DNA of 64,000 bases from Actinospica sp035493475 (GCA_035493475.1 DATJIF010000112.1:1-64000), one strand, 5' to 3'; positions 1-9,063 are shown, counted from the stretch's first letter. Numbers and translations: made by a program. Notes: generated from the sequence alone by a model not told the origin.

Positions 1-152
1 CCTGGGCCTTTGTCTTTCTGCGTTATGCGATGTTCGTCGACGCGGGTCAGGCGGGCGAGCCGGAGGACGTGGTGCTCGGCGATAGGGTCATCATGGGCAT
101 CGGGCTGGCTTGGCTGATCTTGTTCGCGCTAGGGGTATTCGCCAGCGGTTAG
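1..152 (+). CDS. C-terminal fragment of a UbiA-type polyprenyl transferase (decaprenyl-phosphate phosphoribosyltransferase-like)
   Basis: An open frame enters from the left edge and stops at TAG 150-152, giving about 49 residues. The stretch RYAMFVDAG, then EPEDVVLGDR, then a hydrophobic helix ending ALGVFASG, resembles from memory the C-terminus of actinobacterial decaprenyl-phosphate phosphoribosyltransferases. These are membrane UbiA enzymes that make the arabinan precursor for cell-wall polymers. Only one complete membrane helix is visible, so the assignment rests on a short tail. It converges on the glycosyltransferase that ends at 171. Confidence 0.5.
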   Translation, partial: WAFVFLRYAMFVDAGQAGEPEDVVLGDRVIMGIGLAWLILFALGVFASG

Positions 153-170
153 TGGCATCAGCCTCGCGGG

Positions 171-1814
171 TCACGTCCCGTGCGTGGTCTTCTCCCACGC
201 GTAAGGCGCACGGATCAGCTGCACCAGACCGCGCCAGCCCGCGTACGCGTGCAGCAGCCAGTAGACGGGGATGAAGACGGCCAGCGCCCAGCCTCTTCCC
301 CGCCGGCGGGCCGCCGCCATGATGCACAGCGTCATCACCGCCGTCGAGCCCCACATCGCCACGGCCGCGACGCCGACCAGATCCACCGAGACCCCGTCGA
401 GGCGCACGGGCGCCGCGGGGAGGAAGCCCACCACGAACAACAGCGGCCACAGCATCGCGATCAACGGCGTGCCCCCCACCAGGACCAGCAGGGAGACCAT
501 CCCCGACGCGCCGAACCGTCGCAGCGCCGCACGCGGGTTGCGGGTGTGCACCAGCAGGGTGAGCAGGTAGCCCTTGAGCCACCTCGTGCGCTGCTTGATC
601 CAGCCGGGCACCCGGGCCGGGCACTCCTCCCACGTGGTCGAGTCGGCGATCTCGGTGGTGTAGCCGTGGGCGGCGATGCGCATGCCGAGGTCCGCATCCT
701 CGGTGACGTTCCACGCATCCCACCCGCCCACCTCGCGCAGGACGCGCGTGCGCAGGTGGTTGCTGGTGCCGCCGAGCGGCACCGGCAGGCGCAGACGGGC
801 CAGGCCGCCGAGCATCAGATCGAACCAGAACGCGTACTCCTGGCTGAACATCCGGGTCAGCCAGTTGCGGTCCCGGTTGTAGTAGTTCAACCGGGCCTGC
901 ACGCACGCGAGCCCGTCCCCCCGGTCCGCGAACTGCCGGGCGACCTTGCGCAGCTGGTCGCGTTCGGGACGGTCCTCGGCATCGAAGATCACCAGCAGCT
1001 CGCCGCGCGCGAGCATCAGCCCGAGGTTGCACGAGCGCGGCTTGGTCTGCGGCTTGCCCGGCGGCAGCAGCACGATGCGGATGTGCGGGGGAGGGTCGAC
1101 CGCCCGCACGGCCCGGATGGTCGCCTCGTCGCGGCGCTCCAGCAGGACGAGGATCTCCAGCTTCTCCGCCGGATAGTCCAGCGTGGCGAGCCAGCGCACC
1201 GTGTCGCCGATGACACGAGCCTCCTGGTAGGCGGGAACCAGGACGGTGTAGTCCGGCAGCTCCCCGTCATCCGCCGGCCCCGTGTCCGCACCGTGATCCA
1301 CCCAGCCGCCGCAGAGCGCGGCGAGCAGCACGCGGAAGAGCAAGCTGCCGCTGAACAGCACCGCCGCCGCGCACACGAGGACGACGCCGTACCCGGCGAG
1401 CAGAGCGGCCACTATCGCGAGCGCCACGGCGCATCCGGCGGCCTTCTGCCAGGCGCGTATCCCGGAGGCGGCGGCGAAGTCCGGGTGCCGCCGGGTGAAG
1501 CCGTTGGCCATGGCGTCCGCGGTCTCGGCCGCGCGGACGGACGTGATCAGCTCCTGCACGGCGCTCCGGTCCGCCTGCCGGTACTCCACGCGCTCGCCGG
1601 GGAACCACCCTCGCAGCGGTTCCCCGGAGCCCTGATACGCCGTCAGGACCAGCACGCCGTCCTCGGTGCGGCGCACCGGCAGCGAGTCGCAGTCGAGCAG
1701 CGTCTCGACCGGGATGTGGGAACCGCAGGCGACATCGACGTCGTCGCCGACGATCGGGCGCGGGGCCTGGGGGATGGTCATGATCTCGCTCCGGCTCGTG
1801 GTGGATTCCGGCAT
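171..1814 (-). CDS. Membrane glycosyltransferase family 2 with N-terminal GspE/NfrB-like domain
   Basis: A 547-residue processive-type GT2. Residues about 15-85 (HIPVETLLDCDSLPVRR and following) look like the small MshEN/T2SSE-N domain often fused to NfrB-like glycosyltransferases. Two membrane helices follow, then the catalytic domain: nucleotide-binding start YTVLVPAYQEA, the DXD-like FDAEDRP, GGTSNHLR, the TEDADLG acceptor motif and QRTRWLKG (QxxRW). C-terminal hydrophobic segments follow. The family transfers sugar from NDP-sugars at the membrane. The ATG at 1814 overlaps the stop of the preceding permease (TGATG), so translation is probably coupled. It is the last gene of an operon with an NRPS and an ABC exporter, which suggests glycosylation of the product or of a surface polymer; that is inference. 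Confidence 0.85.
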   Translation of the reverse strand: MPESTTSRSEIMTIPQAPRPIVGDDVDVACGSHIPVETLLDCDSLPVRRTEDGVLVLTAYQGSGEPLRGWFPGERVEYRQADRSAVQELITSVRAAETADAMANGFTRRHPDFAAASGIRAWQKAAGCAVALAIVAALLAGYGVVLVCAAAVLFSGSLLFRVLLAALCGGWVDHGADTGPADDGELPDYTVLVPAYQEARVIGDTVRWLATLDYPAEKLEILVLLERRDEATIRAVRAVDPPPHIRIVLLPPGKPQTKPRSCNLGLMLARGELLVIFDAEDRPERDQLRKVARQFADRGDGLACVQARLNYYNRDRNWLTRMFSQEYAFWFDLMLGGLARLRLPVPLGGTSNHLRTRVLREVGGWDAWNVTEDADLGMRIAAHGYTTEIADSTTWEECPARVPGWIKQRTRWLKGYLLTLLVHTRNPRAALRRFGASGMVSLLVLVGGTPLIAMLWPLLFVVGFLPAAPVRLDGVSVDLVGVAAVAMWGSTAVMTLCIMAAARRRGRGWALAVFIPVYWLLHAYAGWRGLVQLIRAPYAWEKTTHGT

Positions 1815-2543
1815 CAGACAGACTTCTGGTAGGCGCGGAAGGTCAGGCCCGCGAGCCGGACCATGACGACCGCGAAGATCAGCAGCAAGCCGCACCGGCC
1901 CAGCACCGCGTGCCAGTCCGCGGTACCCGCCAGCGCCGGACGCCCGGCGTCCAGCGCCCAGTTGACGGGGTTGCAGGCGGCGAGGCCGCGAATCCAACGC
2001 GGCATCAGCTTCTCGGCCATGAACGCGGACGAGAGGAAGCTGAGCGGCAGCAGCAGCACGGAACTGAGCCCGATCAGGGTCTCGCGGCGCCGCGCGAGCA
2101 TGCCCACCGCGGTGGACAGGGCACCGAATCCGGTGCACAGCAGCAGCGTCGCGGCGGTCAGCACCGCGATCCCGCCGGGACCGCCCGGGTAGCGCGCCCC
2201 CGCGGCCCAGCCGAGCAGCACGACGGACAAGGACTGCGCCACGGAGCTCAGCGCGTGCTCGAGCACGGCGCCCCCCGCGCTCGATGTCCTCGACCGCGCC
2301 CATGCCCGTCCACATGCTGGCGGAGAACGAGCTCATCACGACCACCCCCGGGACGAGGTAGTCCAGATAGGAGCCGGCCCCCCAGCCCGGCAGCGAGGCG
2401 ACGGCCCGGAACACGCCGCCGAACAGGAACAGCCAGACGGCGGGCTGCACCAGCAGCCCGGCGATCGGGTAGAGGGGCTGGCGCAGCCCGTTGCGCAGCC
2501 TGCGGCAGGCCAGCCACCACGTGTGCGCGAGCATCCGCCTCAT
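1814..2543 (-). pseudogene. ABC-2 type (DrrB-like) permease, interrupted by a frame break
   Basis: The N-terminal part starts at ATG 2543 (MRRMLAHTWWLACRR) and runs through a membrane helix and the cytoplasmic signature MGAVEDIERG. It then passes out of frame near 2275-2285. The rest (GAVLEHALSSVAQSL, then four hydrophobic segments ending RAYQKSV) continues in another frame to the stop at 1814. The span of 730 nt is not a multiple of three. The family usually has some 12-15 residues (a VLDR-type stretch) between ERG and the next helix; these are missing, so a small deletion fits better than one miscalled base. The break lies at a run of six G. The start overlaps the ATPase stop by ATGA. Genuine mutation and assembly error cannot be separated here. 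Confidence 0.7.
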
Positions 2544-3514
2544 CGGACCGCCTCCGCGCGCTCGGCGCACGCCCCGGCCGTCGCGGCGAGGTAGACGTCG
2601 TCGAGGGTGGGCCGGGTCAGGCCGGCCGCCGTCACCGCGACACCCGCCCGGGCCAGCGCGGCGAGCACGTCCGGCAGAGCCGCCGCGCCGTCGTCGGTGC
2701 GCGCCGAGAGCCGCACCCCGTCCGCGGACAGCGCCAGCCGGCGCAGCGAAGGCAGCGCCCGCAGCGCCTCGCGCGCATCCGACCCGTCCGCACGGTCCAC
2801 GTCGACGTGCAGGGCGTCGCCGCGCAGAGCGCCCTTGAGCTCGTCGGGCGTGCCCTCGGCAACGATCCGGCCGCCGTCGAGGACCGCGAGCCGCCCGGCG
2901 AGCCGGTCGGCCTCCTCCAGATGGTGCGTGGTGAGCACCACGGCCAGGCGGTCCCGGTCGGCGAGCCGGGCGACCTCGTCCCACATCGCGGCGCGAGCCC
3001 GCGGATCGAGCCCGGTGGTCGGCTCGTCGAGGAAGAGCACCCGCGGCGCGTGCACCAGGCCGAGCGCGACATCCAGCCTGCGCTGGGTGCCGCCCGAATA
3101 GGTGTGCACCAGCCGCCCGGCGAAGCGGCCGAGATCGAAGCGCTCCAGCAGCTCGTCCACCCGCCGGCGCAGCACGGCGCCGCGCATCCCGTGCAGACGC
3201 CCCTGGAGCACGAGGTTCTCCCGGCCGGTGCCGTGCGGATCGGCGCCCGAACGCTGGGCGACCACGCCGATCGCCGCACGCACCCGCTCGGGATGGCACA
3301 CCACGTCGTGCCCGGCCACGCGGGCGGTGCCGGAGTCGGGGCGCGCCAGCGTGGTGAGGATCTTCACGACGGTGGACTTCCCGGCGCCGTTGGTGCCGAG
3401 CAGCGCGAGCACCTGGCCAAAGCCCACCGCGAGCGAGACGCCGTCGAGCGCCCGCACCGGCCCGGGGTAGGTCTTGACCAGCCGCTCAGCCAGCACCGCG
3501 GGTTCGACGCTCAC
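2540..3514 (-). CDS. DrrA-like ABC transporter ATP-binding protein
   Basis: A 324-residue ATPase of the daunorubicin-resistance (DrrA) type, which pairs with an ABC-2 permease to export drugs, lipids or glycans. Walker A is GTNGAGKSTVVK, the signature is YSGGTQRRLDVA, Walker B is VLFLDEPTTGLDP, and the switch histidine is in LTTHHLEEAD. The C-terminal extension ending RPTLDDVYLAATAG is typical of DrrA. The GTG start at 3514 overlaps the TGA of the NRPS gene (GTGA), so the two are very likely cotranslated. Its natural partner permease, next in the operon, has a broken frame, so the exporter may be inactive in this strain. Confidence 0.9.
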   Translation of the reverse strand: MSVEPAVLAERLVKTYPGPVRALDGVSLAVGFGQVLALLGTNGAGKSTVVKILTTLARPDSGTARVAGHDVVCHPERVRAAIGVVAQRSGADPHGTGRENLVLQGRLHGMRGAVLRRRVDELLERFDLGRFAGRLVHTYSGGTQRRLDVALGLVHAPRVLFLDEPTTGLDPRARAAMWDEVARLADRDRLAVVLTTHHLEEADRLAGRLAVLDGGRIVAEGTPDELKGALRGDALHVDVDRADGSDAREALRALPSLRRLALSADGVRLSARTDDGAAALPDVLAALARAGVAVTAAGLTRPTLDDVYLAATAGACAERAEAVR

Positions 3515-6500
3515 GCCGCGCCCCCGGACAGCCGCGCGGCGAGGGCGCGGCCGATCTCGGCGAGCGGCTCCGGACGCAGCAGGTGCTCGTGCCGGCAGGC
3601 GACCTCGTAGGTCTCGACGCGGCCGTCGATATGCGGCGTCCACGCGGCCGCGGTCAGTCCCAGCTCGCCCTGGGTCTCGGTGGCGTTCACGAAGAGCGCG
3701 TCGCCGTGGAACGTGCGCGGCGTGTGCGCCCGGAACGCGCCCATGACCGCGGCGGCCACATCGACGACGGCGTCGACCCGGTCGGGCGCCCAGTCGGCGA
3801 GCGAGCCGCCGTGCCGGCGCAGCAGATCGGCGATCCGGCCCTCCTCCAGCGGTTCGCCGTCGAGAATGCGCGGGTCGTAGCCGAAATCCCCCAGCACGAC
3901 CTCGGCGATCTGCCGGTACGCCGGCGCGGTCTGCCGCTCGGGGAAGCCGGGGAGCGCGTCGAGCAGGGCGAGCAGCGCGGTACGCTCCCCGCGGTCCTGG
4001 AGCGCGACCGCCACCGCGTGCGCGATGGTGCCGCCCACCGACCAGCCGACGAGGTGGTACGGGCCGCGCGGCTGGACCTCGCGTATCCGCTCCGCGTAGT
4101 CGGCCGCCATCTCCTCGATCGACGCCGCGGGCGGCTCCGGCCGGGCGATACCGCGCGCCTGAAGCCCGTAGACCGGCCGGTCGGCGTCGAGATGGCGCAG
4201 CAGCCCGGCGTAGCACCAGCTCAGTCCGCCGACCGGGTGGACGGCGAACAGCGGCAAGGACCGCCCGCCGACACGCAGCGGCAGCAGCACGTCGAGCGCG
4301 TCGTGCCCGGCGCCCGCACCCGACCCCGCCGGGCACTCGAGCCGGGCCGCGAGAGCCTCGGGGGAGGGGCACTCGAAGACCGCGCGGACGCTCAGTTCGG
4401 TACCGAGCGCCTCGCCGGCGCGTCCGGCCAGCCGGGCGGCGAGCAGCGAGTCGCCGCCGAGTTCGAAGAAGTTCACGTCGGCGCCGACGCTCGGCCGATC
4501 CAGCAGCTCGGCGAACAGACCGCACAGCACCACCTCGAGCCGGGTGCGCGGCGCGCGCCCAGCCGCCCCGGCCACGGCGTCGGCGGCACCAGGGGAGGGC
4601 AGCGCCCGACGGTCGATCTTGCCGTTCGGGGTGCGCGGCAGCCGATCCAGCGCGACGTAGGCGCTGGGCACCATGTGCTCGGGCAGCGCCGCGGCGGTGT
4701 GCCGGCGCAGTTCCGCGGCGGACGGCAGCGACGCGCCGGTCACGTACGCGGCCAGCGATCGACCGTCCGCACAGGCCGTCACCACCGCCTGCTCCACGCC
4801 GGGGTGGCCGCGCAGCACGGCCTCGATCTCGCCCGGCTCCACCCGGTGCCCGCGCACCTTGAGTTGGTCGTCGGCACGGCCGACGTACTCGAGCTGGCCG
4901 TCCGGGCGTCGGCGCACGCGGTCCCCGGTGCGGTACATCCGCTCGCCGGGCGCACCGAACGGGCACGCCAGGAAGCGCTCGGCGGTCAGCTCGGGCCGCC
5001 GGTGGTAGCCGAGCGCGACCCCGGTGCCCGCGATGTACAGCTCGCCGACGGCCCCGACCGGAACCGGCCGCCGCTCGGCGTCGAGGACGTACAGCCGAGT
5101 GTTCCAGAGCGGGCGGCCGATCGGCGGGCTCCCCTCGTGACCGGCGCTCAGGTGCGCGACGGTGGACCAGATCGTGGTCTCGGTGGGTCCGTAGACGTTG
5201 AGCACCCGCGAGGCCTGCCGCAGCAGCTCGGCGGCCAGTTCGGCGGTCAGGCGCTCCCCGCCGACCAGCACCCGCACGCCGCGCAGCGCATCGGGCCGCT
5301 CCGCGAGCAGGCCGCTCCACAGCGTCGGGGTCGCCTGGGCGACCGTGGTCCCGCTGTGCCGGACCAGGTCCGCCAGCAGCCGCGGGTCGCGCACCTGGTC
5401 GCGCGAAGCGACGACCGTGCTCGCGCCGACGACCAGCGGACCGAGCAGCTCCAGGGCGGCGATGTCGAACGCGACGGTGGTCACCGCGAGCACCCGGTCC
5501 CGCGGGCCCAGCCGTACCTCCTGTGCCATGGACAGCAGCAGGTTGGTCAGGGCGCTGTGCGCGACCAGGACGCCCTTGGGCTTCCCGGTCGAACCGGAGG
5601 TGTAGATGAGGTAGGCGGGCAGGTCCGGGCGCAGCGGCGCGGTGCGATCCCCGTCCGCAGGATCGTCAGCGCGGGCGTGCTCGAGCGCGAGCAGGGTGCC
5701 CGGGTCGTCGAGGACTAGGCGGGGCGCCGAAGTGGTGTCGGTTGATGTGACCAGGCACAGGGCGGCCTCGGCGTCGTCGAGGACGAATCCGGTGCGCTCG
5801 TCCGGCTGGCCGGGGTCGAGCGGGAGGTAGGCGGCGCCCGTCTTGAGGACCGCGAGGAGGGCCACCACGAGGTCGGTCGATCGCGGCAGGAGCAGCGCCA
5901 CGATACGGCCGGGCCCGATGCCGCGGCCGATCAGCAGGTGCGCCAGGCGGTTGGCGCGCTCGTTCAGCTCGGCGTATCCGATCCGGCCGTCCTGCGCGAC
6001 GACGGCGGTGGCGTCGGGCGTCTCGGCCGCGCGCCGCTCGACCAGGCCTGCGACGGTGGCGTCGGGCACCGGCTGCCCGGTCTCGTTCCAGCCGGTCAGC
6101 ACCGCCGCGCGCTCGTCCGCTCCCAGGACCTCCAGCCGGTCGAGGCGCAGTTCGGGATCCGCGGCGACGGCGCGCAGGACGCGCAGGAAGCGCTCCTGGT
6201 GAGCGGCGAGCTCGTCGGCGCCGTACAGCGCGGGATTGGCCTCCAGCAGGAGATGCAACGCGTCGCCGTGCACGCTGCCGCGTACGGCCAGGTCGTCCAC
6301 GGGCCCGCGGCCGAGCGGCTGCACCCGGGTGCGGTGCTCCCCGAACAGCAGTTCGTAGTCGAACGGCAGGACCTCGACCACGGGGCCGAACAGGCGGTCC
6401 GCGGGACCGAAGGCGCCCAGGTCCCGGCGCAGCGCCCGGGCCGGGTACCGCTGGTGCCGCAGCGCGGCCCTGGCCTGCTCCGAGACGCTCCGCAGCAGAT

Positions 6501-7440
6501 CGAGCACCCGGGCGTCCCGGGGGATCGCTATGCGCAGGGGAAGGACGCCGGACATCATGCCCGGCGTCAGCTTCGCCGCCTTCCCCCAGCGGCCCGAGGT
6601 GGGAAAGCCGATCAGCAGGTCCGTGCCGCCGGTGTACCGGTGCAGGTAGGCGGCGAACGCGGTGACGAGCAGGCTCGGCAGCGTCGTCCCGGCGTCGGCC
6701 GCGGCGGCGCGCAGCCGCCCGGTCTCGGACGGGCTGAGCCGCACGGGCGGCGCGAGCAGCGTCTGCCGCGCGGCGGGTGCCCGGCGGCCCGCGAGCACGG
6801 TCGGCTCCGGCCGGTCCGCGAGGAGCCCGGTCCAATACGCGCGGTCCTCCGCGAAACGGGGCGACGCGCGGTAGGCGGCCTGCTCCTCCCACACGACGCC
6901 CGGCGAGCCGAACGCGCCGCGCTCAGGTTCCTCGCCCCGCAGATACGCGGCGTACAACGACGCGACCCGCGCGTTGAGCAGCGAGATGCCGAAGCCGTCC
7001 ATCACCAGGTGGTGGCTACGGTGATAGCGGATCCAGCGGTCGGGGGAGAGCCGCAGCGCCGCCTCGGCGAACAGCGGTCCGCGCAGCGGGTCGATCGGCC
7101 GGGCCATGTCCTCGGCCATCCACTCCCGGGCCGCGGCCGCCGGGTCCGGCAGCGCGCTCACATCGACGAACTCGACCGACCACGGCGAGGGCGGACCGAG
7201 CACCTGCCGCGGCTCGCCGCCGGGCTCCGTGTCCTCCCAGCGCACATGCAGCGCCTCGGCCTCGTCCAGGGCCCGGCGCACGGCCTTCTCGTACAGCGGC
7301 ACGTCGATCGGCCCCGCGATGTCGAGATAGCCGCCGACGTTGAAGGCCGGACTCGCGGGATCCAGCGCGCAGCCCAGCCAGACATCCGCCTGAACGTCCG
7401 TCAGCGGGTACGCCGGGAAGGGTTTATCAGTGCTCGTCAC
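3511..7440 (-). CDS. Nonribosomal peptide synthetase, single module C-A-PCP-TE
   Basis: A 1309-residue one-module synthetase. The condensation domain spans about 10-440, with HHLVMDG (His143-Asp148). The adenylation domain spans about 465-960, with YTSGSTGKPKG, YGPTETT, YRTGDRVRR and NGKIDRRALP. The carrier domain has LGGDSLL with Ser998 as the phosphopantetheine site. The thioesterase spans about 1060-1300, with the nucleophile in GWSVGG (Ser1134). Aligning by hand to GrsA gives the specificity code D-I-L-Q-V-G-V-I-W-K, close to the known glycine code. The C-domain opening resembles EntF-like proteins. Start GTG 7440 has an AAGGG ribosome site. A lone terminal module needs an acyl or aminoacyl donor made elsewhere. 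It heads an operon with an ABC transporter and a glycosyltransferase. Confidence 0.93.
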   Translation of the reverse strand: MTSTDKPFPAYPLTDVQADVWLGCALDPASPAFNVGGYLDIAGPIDVPLYEKAVRRALDEAEALHVRWEDTEPGGEPRQVLGPPSPWSVEFVDVSALPDPAAAAREWMAEDMARPIDPLRGPLFAEAALRLSPDRWIRYHRSHHLVMDGFGISLLNARVASLYAAYLRGEEPERGAFGSPGVVWEEQAAYRASPRFAEDRAYWTGLLADRPEPTVLAGRRAPAARQTLLAPPVRLSPSETGRLRAAAADAGTTLPSLLVTAFAAYLHRYTGGTDLLIGFPTSGRWGKAAKLTPGMMSGVLPLRIAIPRDARVLDLLRSVSEQARAALRHQRYPARALRRDLGAFGPADRLFGPVVEVLPFDYELLFGEHRTRVQPLGRGPVDDLAVRGSVHGDALHLLLEANPALYGADELAAHQERFLRVLRAVAADPELRLDRLEVLGADERAAVLTGWNETGQPVPDATVAGLVERRAAETPDATAVVAQDGRIGYAELNERANRLAHLLIGRGIGPGRIVALLLPRSTDLVVALLAVLKTGAAYLPLDPGQPDERTGFVLDDAEAALCLVTSTDTTSAPRLVLDDPGTLLALEHARADDPADGDRTAPLRPDLPAYLIYTSGSTGKPKGVLVAHSALTNLLLSMAQEVRLGPRDRVLAVTTVAFDIAALELLGPLVVGASTVVASRDQVRDPRLLADLVRHSGTTVAQATPTLWSGLLAERPDALRGVRVLVGGERLTAELAAELLRQASRVLNVYGPTETTIWSTVAHLSAGHEGSPPIGRPLWNTRLYVLDAERRPVPVGAVGELYIAGTGVALGYHRRPELTAERFLACPFGAPGERMYRTGDRVRRRPDGQLEYVGRADDQLKVRGHRVEPGEIEAVLRGHPGVEQAVVTACADGRSLAAYVTGASLPSAAELRRHTAAALPEHMVPSAYVALDRLPRTPNGKIDRRALPSPGAADAVAGAAGRAPRTRLEVVLCGLFAELLDRPSVGADVNFFELGGDSLLAARLAGRAGEALGTELSVRAVFECPSPEALAARLECPAGSGAGAGHDALDVLLPLRVGGRSLPLFAVHPVGGLSWCYAGLLRHLDADRPVYGLQARGIARPEPPAASIEEMAADYAERIREVQPRGPYHLVGWSVGGTIAHAVAVALQDRGERTALLALLDALPGFPERQTAPAYRQIAEVVLGDFGYDPRILDGEPLEEGRIADLLRRHGGSLADWAPDRVDAVVDVAAAVMGAFRAHTPRTFHGDALFVNATETQGELGLTAAAWTPHIDGRVETYEVACRHEHLLRPEPLAEIGRALAARLSGGAA

Positions 7441-7603
7441 GTGCGGCCCTTCAACTCAGGGGTCGACAATGACGACCATTGAAGCGCCGAGCCTCACAGG
7501 ACTCCGATCATCGCGGCCAACGGTGGCCTTTCGGACCACACCGCCCCGACCAGGCACGGCCTGTCGGACACTCTTGAGCACCGCGTGTGCAATGCTCGCG
7601 CCC

Positions 7604-7975
7604 ATGGTCGATTCCTGGGTCTTCGACGACGGCGCCGCGGCGGCCACACCCGACACGACACTGCGGGAACTGCGCGAACGCATCGCGGCCGGCCGCCTGG
7701 AAAGCTGGCTGACGAGCACGGCCGGGCAATCGCTGGGCATCATCAGCAACACCGAGCGGGCGATGGTCCTGCTGTTCGACGCCGACGGCGGCAGCCGGAA
7801 CGCCGTAGACCCCGGAGCCACCGGCTGGAGCGAGGGCTACCTCCTGGCCAACGGGCAGCACGACGCGTACCCCGACGACGACACGGTCCCGCTGCCCGAG
7901 GCCCTGCGGATCATCGGCCGCATCCTCACCACCGGCGAGCCTCCCGCCGACCGCCCCTGGAGCATCCAGGGATAG
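7604..7975 (+). CDS. Imm1-like immunity family protein
   Basis: A 123-residue soluble protein. The C-terminal half, with SNTERAMVLLFDADGG and then DPGAT, SEGYLLANGQHDAYPDD, TVPLPEALRIIGRILTTGEPP, matches my recollection of the Imm1 fold: a substrate-free beta sheet, then a conserved pair of acidic residues and a helix ending TGxxP. Imm1 proteins usually neutralise polymorphic toxins, but no toxin gene is adjacent, and orphan Imm1 copies are common in actinomycetes. ATG 7592 (MLAP) is an alternative start in the same frame. It is divergent from the NRPS gene. Confidence 0.55.
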   Translation: MVDSWVFDDGAAAATPDTTLRELRERIAAGRLESWLTSTAGQSLGIISNTERAMVLLFDADGGSRNAVDPGATGWSEGYLLANGQHDAYPDDDTVPLPEALRIIGRILTTGEPPADRPWSIQG

Positions 7976-8075
7976 CCCAAGGCGCCCGGTTCCGGGCCCG
8001 GCGGTCCGCCGACACGCGGCATCGCCTACCAGATGACCGTACCCGGGGAACCCGCTGGTCAGCGACGCCGGGCAC

Positions 8076-8636
8076 CTACAGCGGTGCGATCGTGATCACG
8101 GTGGCGTAGTCGAGGCTGGTGACACCAGTGGCGGTGGCGCAGTCGAGGAAGCTGAGGTTCGGGGCGGTGAAGGTCTCGACGACGTGGTCGCCGGTGAACT
8201 CGCCCGTGGTCACGTCGCCGGTCTCGGTCAGCACGGTGTTCGAGCCGACGTGGGCGGCTGTCGCGGTGAAGGTGAACGAGGTCGACTGGCCGTCGTTCCA
8301 GACGATGGTCTCGACGCCGGACTCGGTGAGGACGGCGTCGCAGCTCAGGTTCAGCAGCGCGGTCACGTCGCGGGTGCCGGAGGTCGCGCTGGAGCCGACG
8401 GCCAGGCAGCTTCCGGTGGGGCTGTGCGGGCCGATGACGTTCAGCCGGCCTTGGTCGACCACGGTCGTCGGCCGGACGGTGTCGGTCAGGCCGGGCGTGT
8501 AGGTGGTGTACGTCCAACCGGTGCACGTGATCGTCGCAACGGCGGCATGGGCCGGCGCGGACGCGGCCATCGCGGTACCGAGGGCCAGGGCCACGACGCC
8601 GACGAACGCGACGGCGGGCCTCCTGGTTCTCGCCAT
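8076..8636 (-). CDS. Secreted protein of unknown function
   Basis: A 186-residue protein with a clear Sec signal peptide: MARTRRP, a hydrophobic core VAFVGVVALALG, then the ASAPAHA cleavage region. The mature part is Thr/Ser/Val rich and predicted mostly beta. It has four cysteines (ITCTGW, GSCLAV, LSCDAV, LDCATA) that could make two disulfides. The start at 8636 is supported by AAGGAG eight bases upstream. I recognise no enzyme motif; similar small beta-rich exported proteins are common in actinomycetes. Confidence 0.75.
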   Translation of the reverse strand: MARTRRPAVAFVGVVALALGTAMAASAPAHAAVATITCTGWTYTTYTPGLTDTVRPTTVVDQGRLNVIGPHSPTGSCLAVGSSATSGTRDVTALLNLSCDAVLTESGVETIVWNDGQSTSFTFTATAAHVGSNTVLTETGDVTTGEFTGDHVVETFTAPNLSFLDCATATGVTSLDYATVITIAPL

Positions 8637-8751
8637 TGACACTCCTTGGCAGCTGGGGGAGCGAGCGGACACGCCGGAACCTACCCGCGGGCGTCACGCC
8701 CACCGGGGGCGCTCGAATCGTCCACCGGCGCACGCACCGCGTCGGGCCCTT

Positions 8752-8778
8752 GGACCGCTGCGCAAGCGCAGTCGGTCC
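8752..8778. repeat. Hairpin, 11-bp stem with one bulge
   Basis: GGACCGCTGCG (8752-8762), loop CAAG, then CGCAG-T-CGGTCC (8767-8778) form a stem of six plus five pairs with a single bulged T. No T tract follows on either strand. It lies 24 bases before a candidate small ORF on the plus strand and 116 bases before the secreted-protein gene on the minus strand, so it could be an attenuator or a leader structure. Confidence 0.4.
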
Positions 8779-8802
8779 GACCCCAACCGCGGAGGCGTCG
8801 CA

Positions 8803-8970
8803 ATGATCAGGAAGACCAGGGGAGTGGGCAGCGGGCGACGCCACCGGGACGGCTTCGGCGGGGAGCCCATCGGTAGCGGGGTACCGCGGGTCCTCGTGTT
8901 CCCAGCGCTAGAGGCTGCACCAGTGGAGGGTATTCGGGGTGCGCAGTGCGAGCACGAATTCATCGAGTGA
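8803..8970 (+). CDS. Candidate small ORF, 55 residues, unknown
   Basis: ATG 8803 is preceded by GGAGG with a seven-base spacer, a good ribosome site, and the frame stays open to TGA 8968. The predicted peptide begins MIRKTRGVGSGRR and ends QCEHEFIE. It is basic at the start, has no membrane segment and no motif I know. A second short ORF runs antisense through its end, so at most one of them is likely translated. Confidence 0.25.
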   Translation: MIRKTRGVGSGRRHRDGFGGEPIGSGVPRVLVFPALEAAPVEGIRGAQCEHEFIE

Positions 8971-9063
8971 GCTCGTCCGCGCGCCGCGGCGGATCGTGGC
9001 CTGCACATTGTGCTCGAACAACGATGCATGATACGGGGCGATGTCCGCGCCAGCGTTATGCAT
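8908..9063 (-). CDS. Candidate small ORF, 51 residues, unknown
   Basis: The frame starts at the ATG inside a GTTATGCATGAT repeat (9063) and stops at TAG 8910-8908. The sequence (MHNAGADIAPYHASLF, then VQATIRRGARTSSLDE, ending TLHWCSL) looks more protein-like than random shadow frames. An upstream repeat copy would encode MHNVG followed at once by a stop, so the repeat also duplicates the first codons. It could be a small protein, a RiPP-like precursor or the remnant of a larger gene. No clear ribosome site is visible. Confidence 0.25.
   Translation of the reverse strand: MHNAGADIAPYHASLFEHNVQATIRRGARTSSLDEFVLALRTPNTLHWCSL

Noticed and set aside
180..1832. Long plus-strand frame of 550 codons opposite the GT2 gene
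   Set aside because: Pro/Arg/His-rich shadow of a real GC-rich gene, with no recognisable domains.
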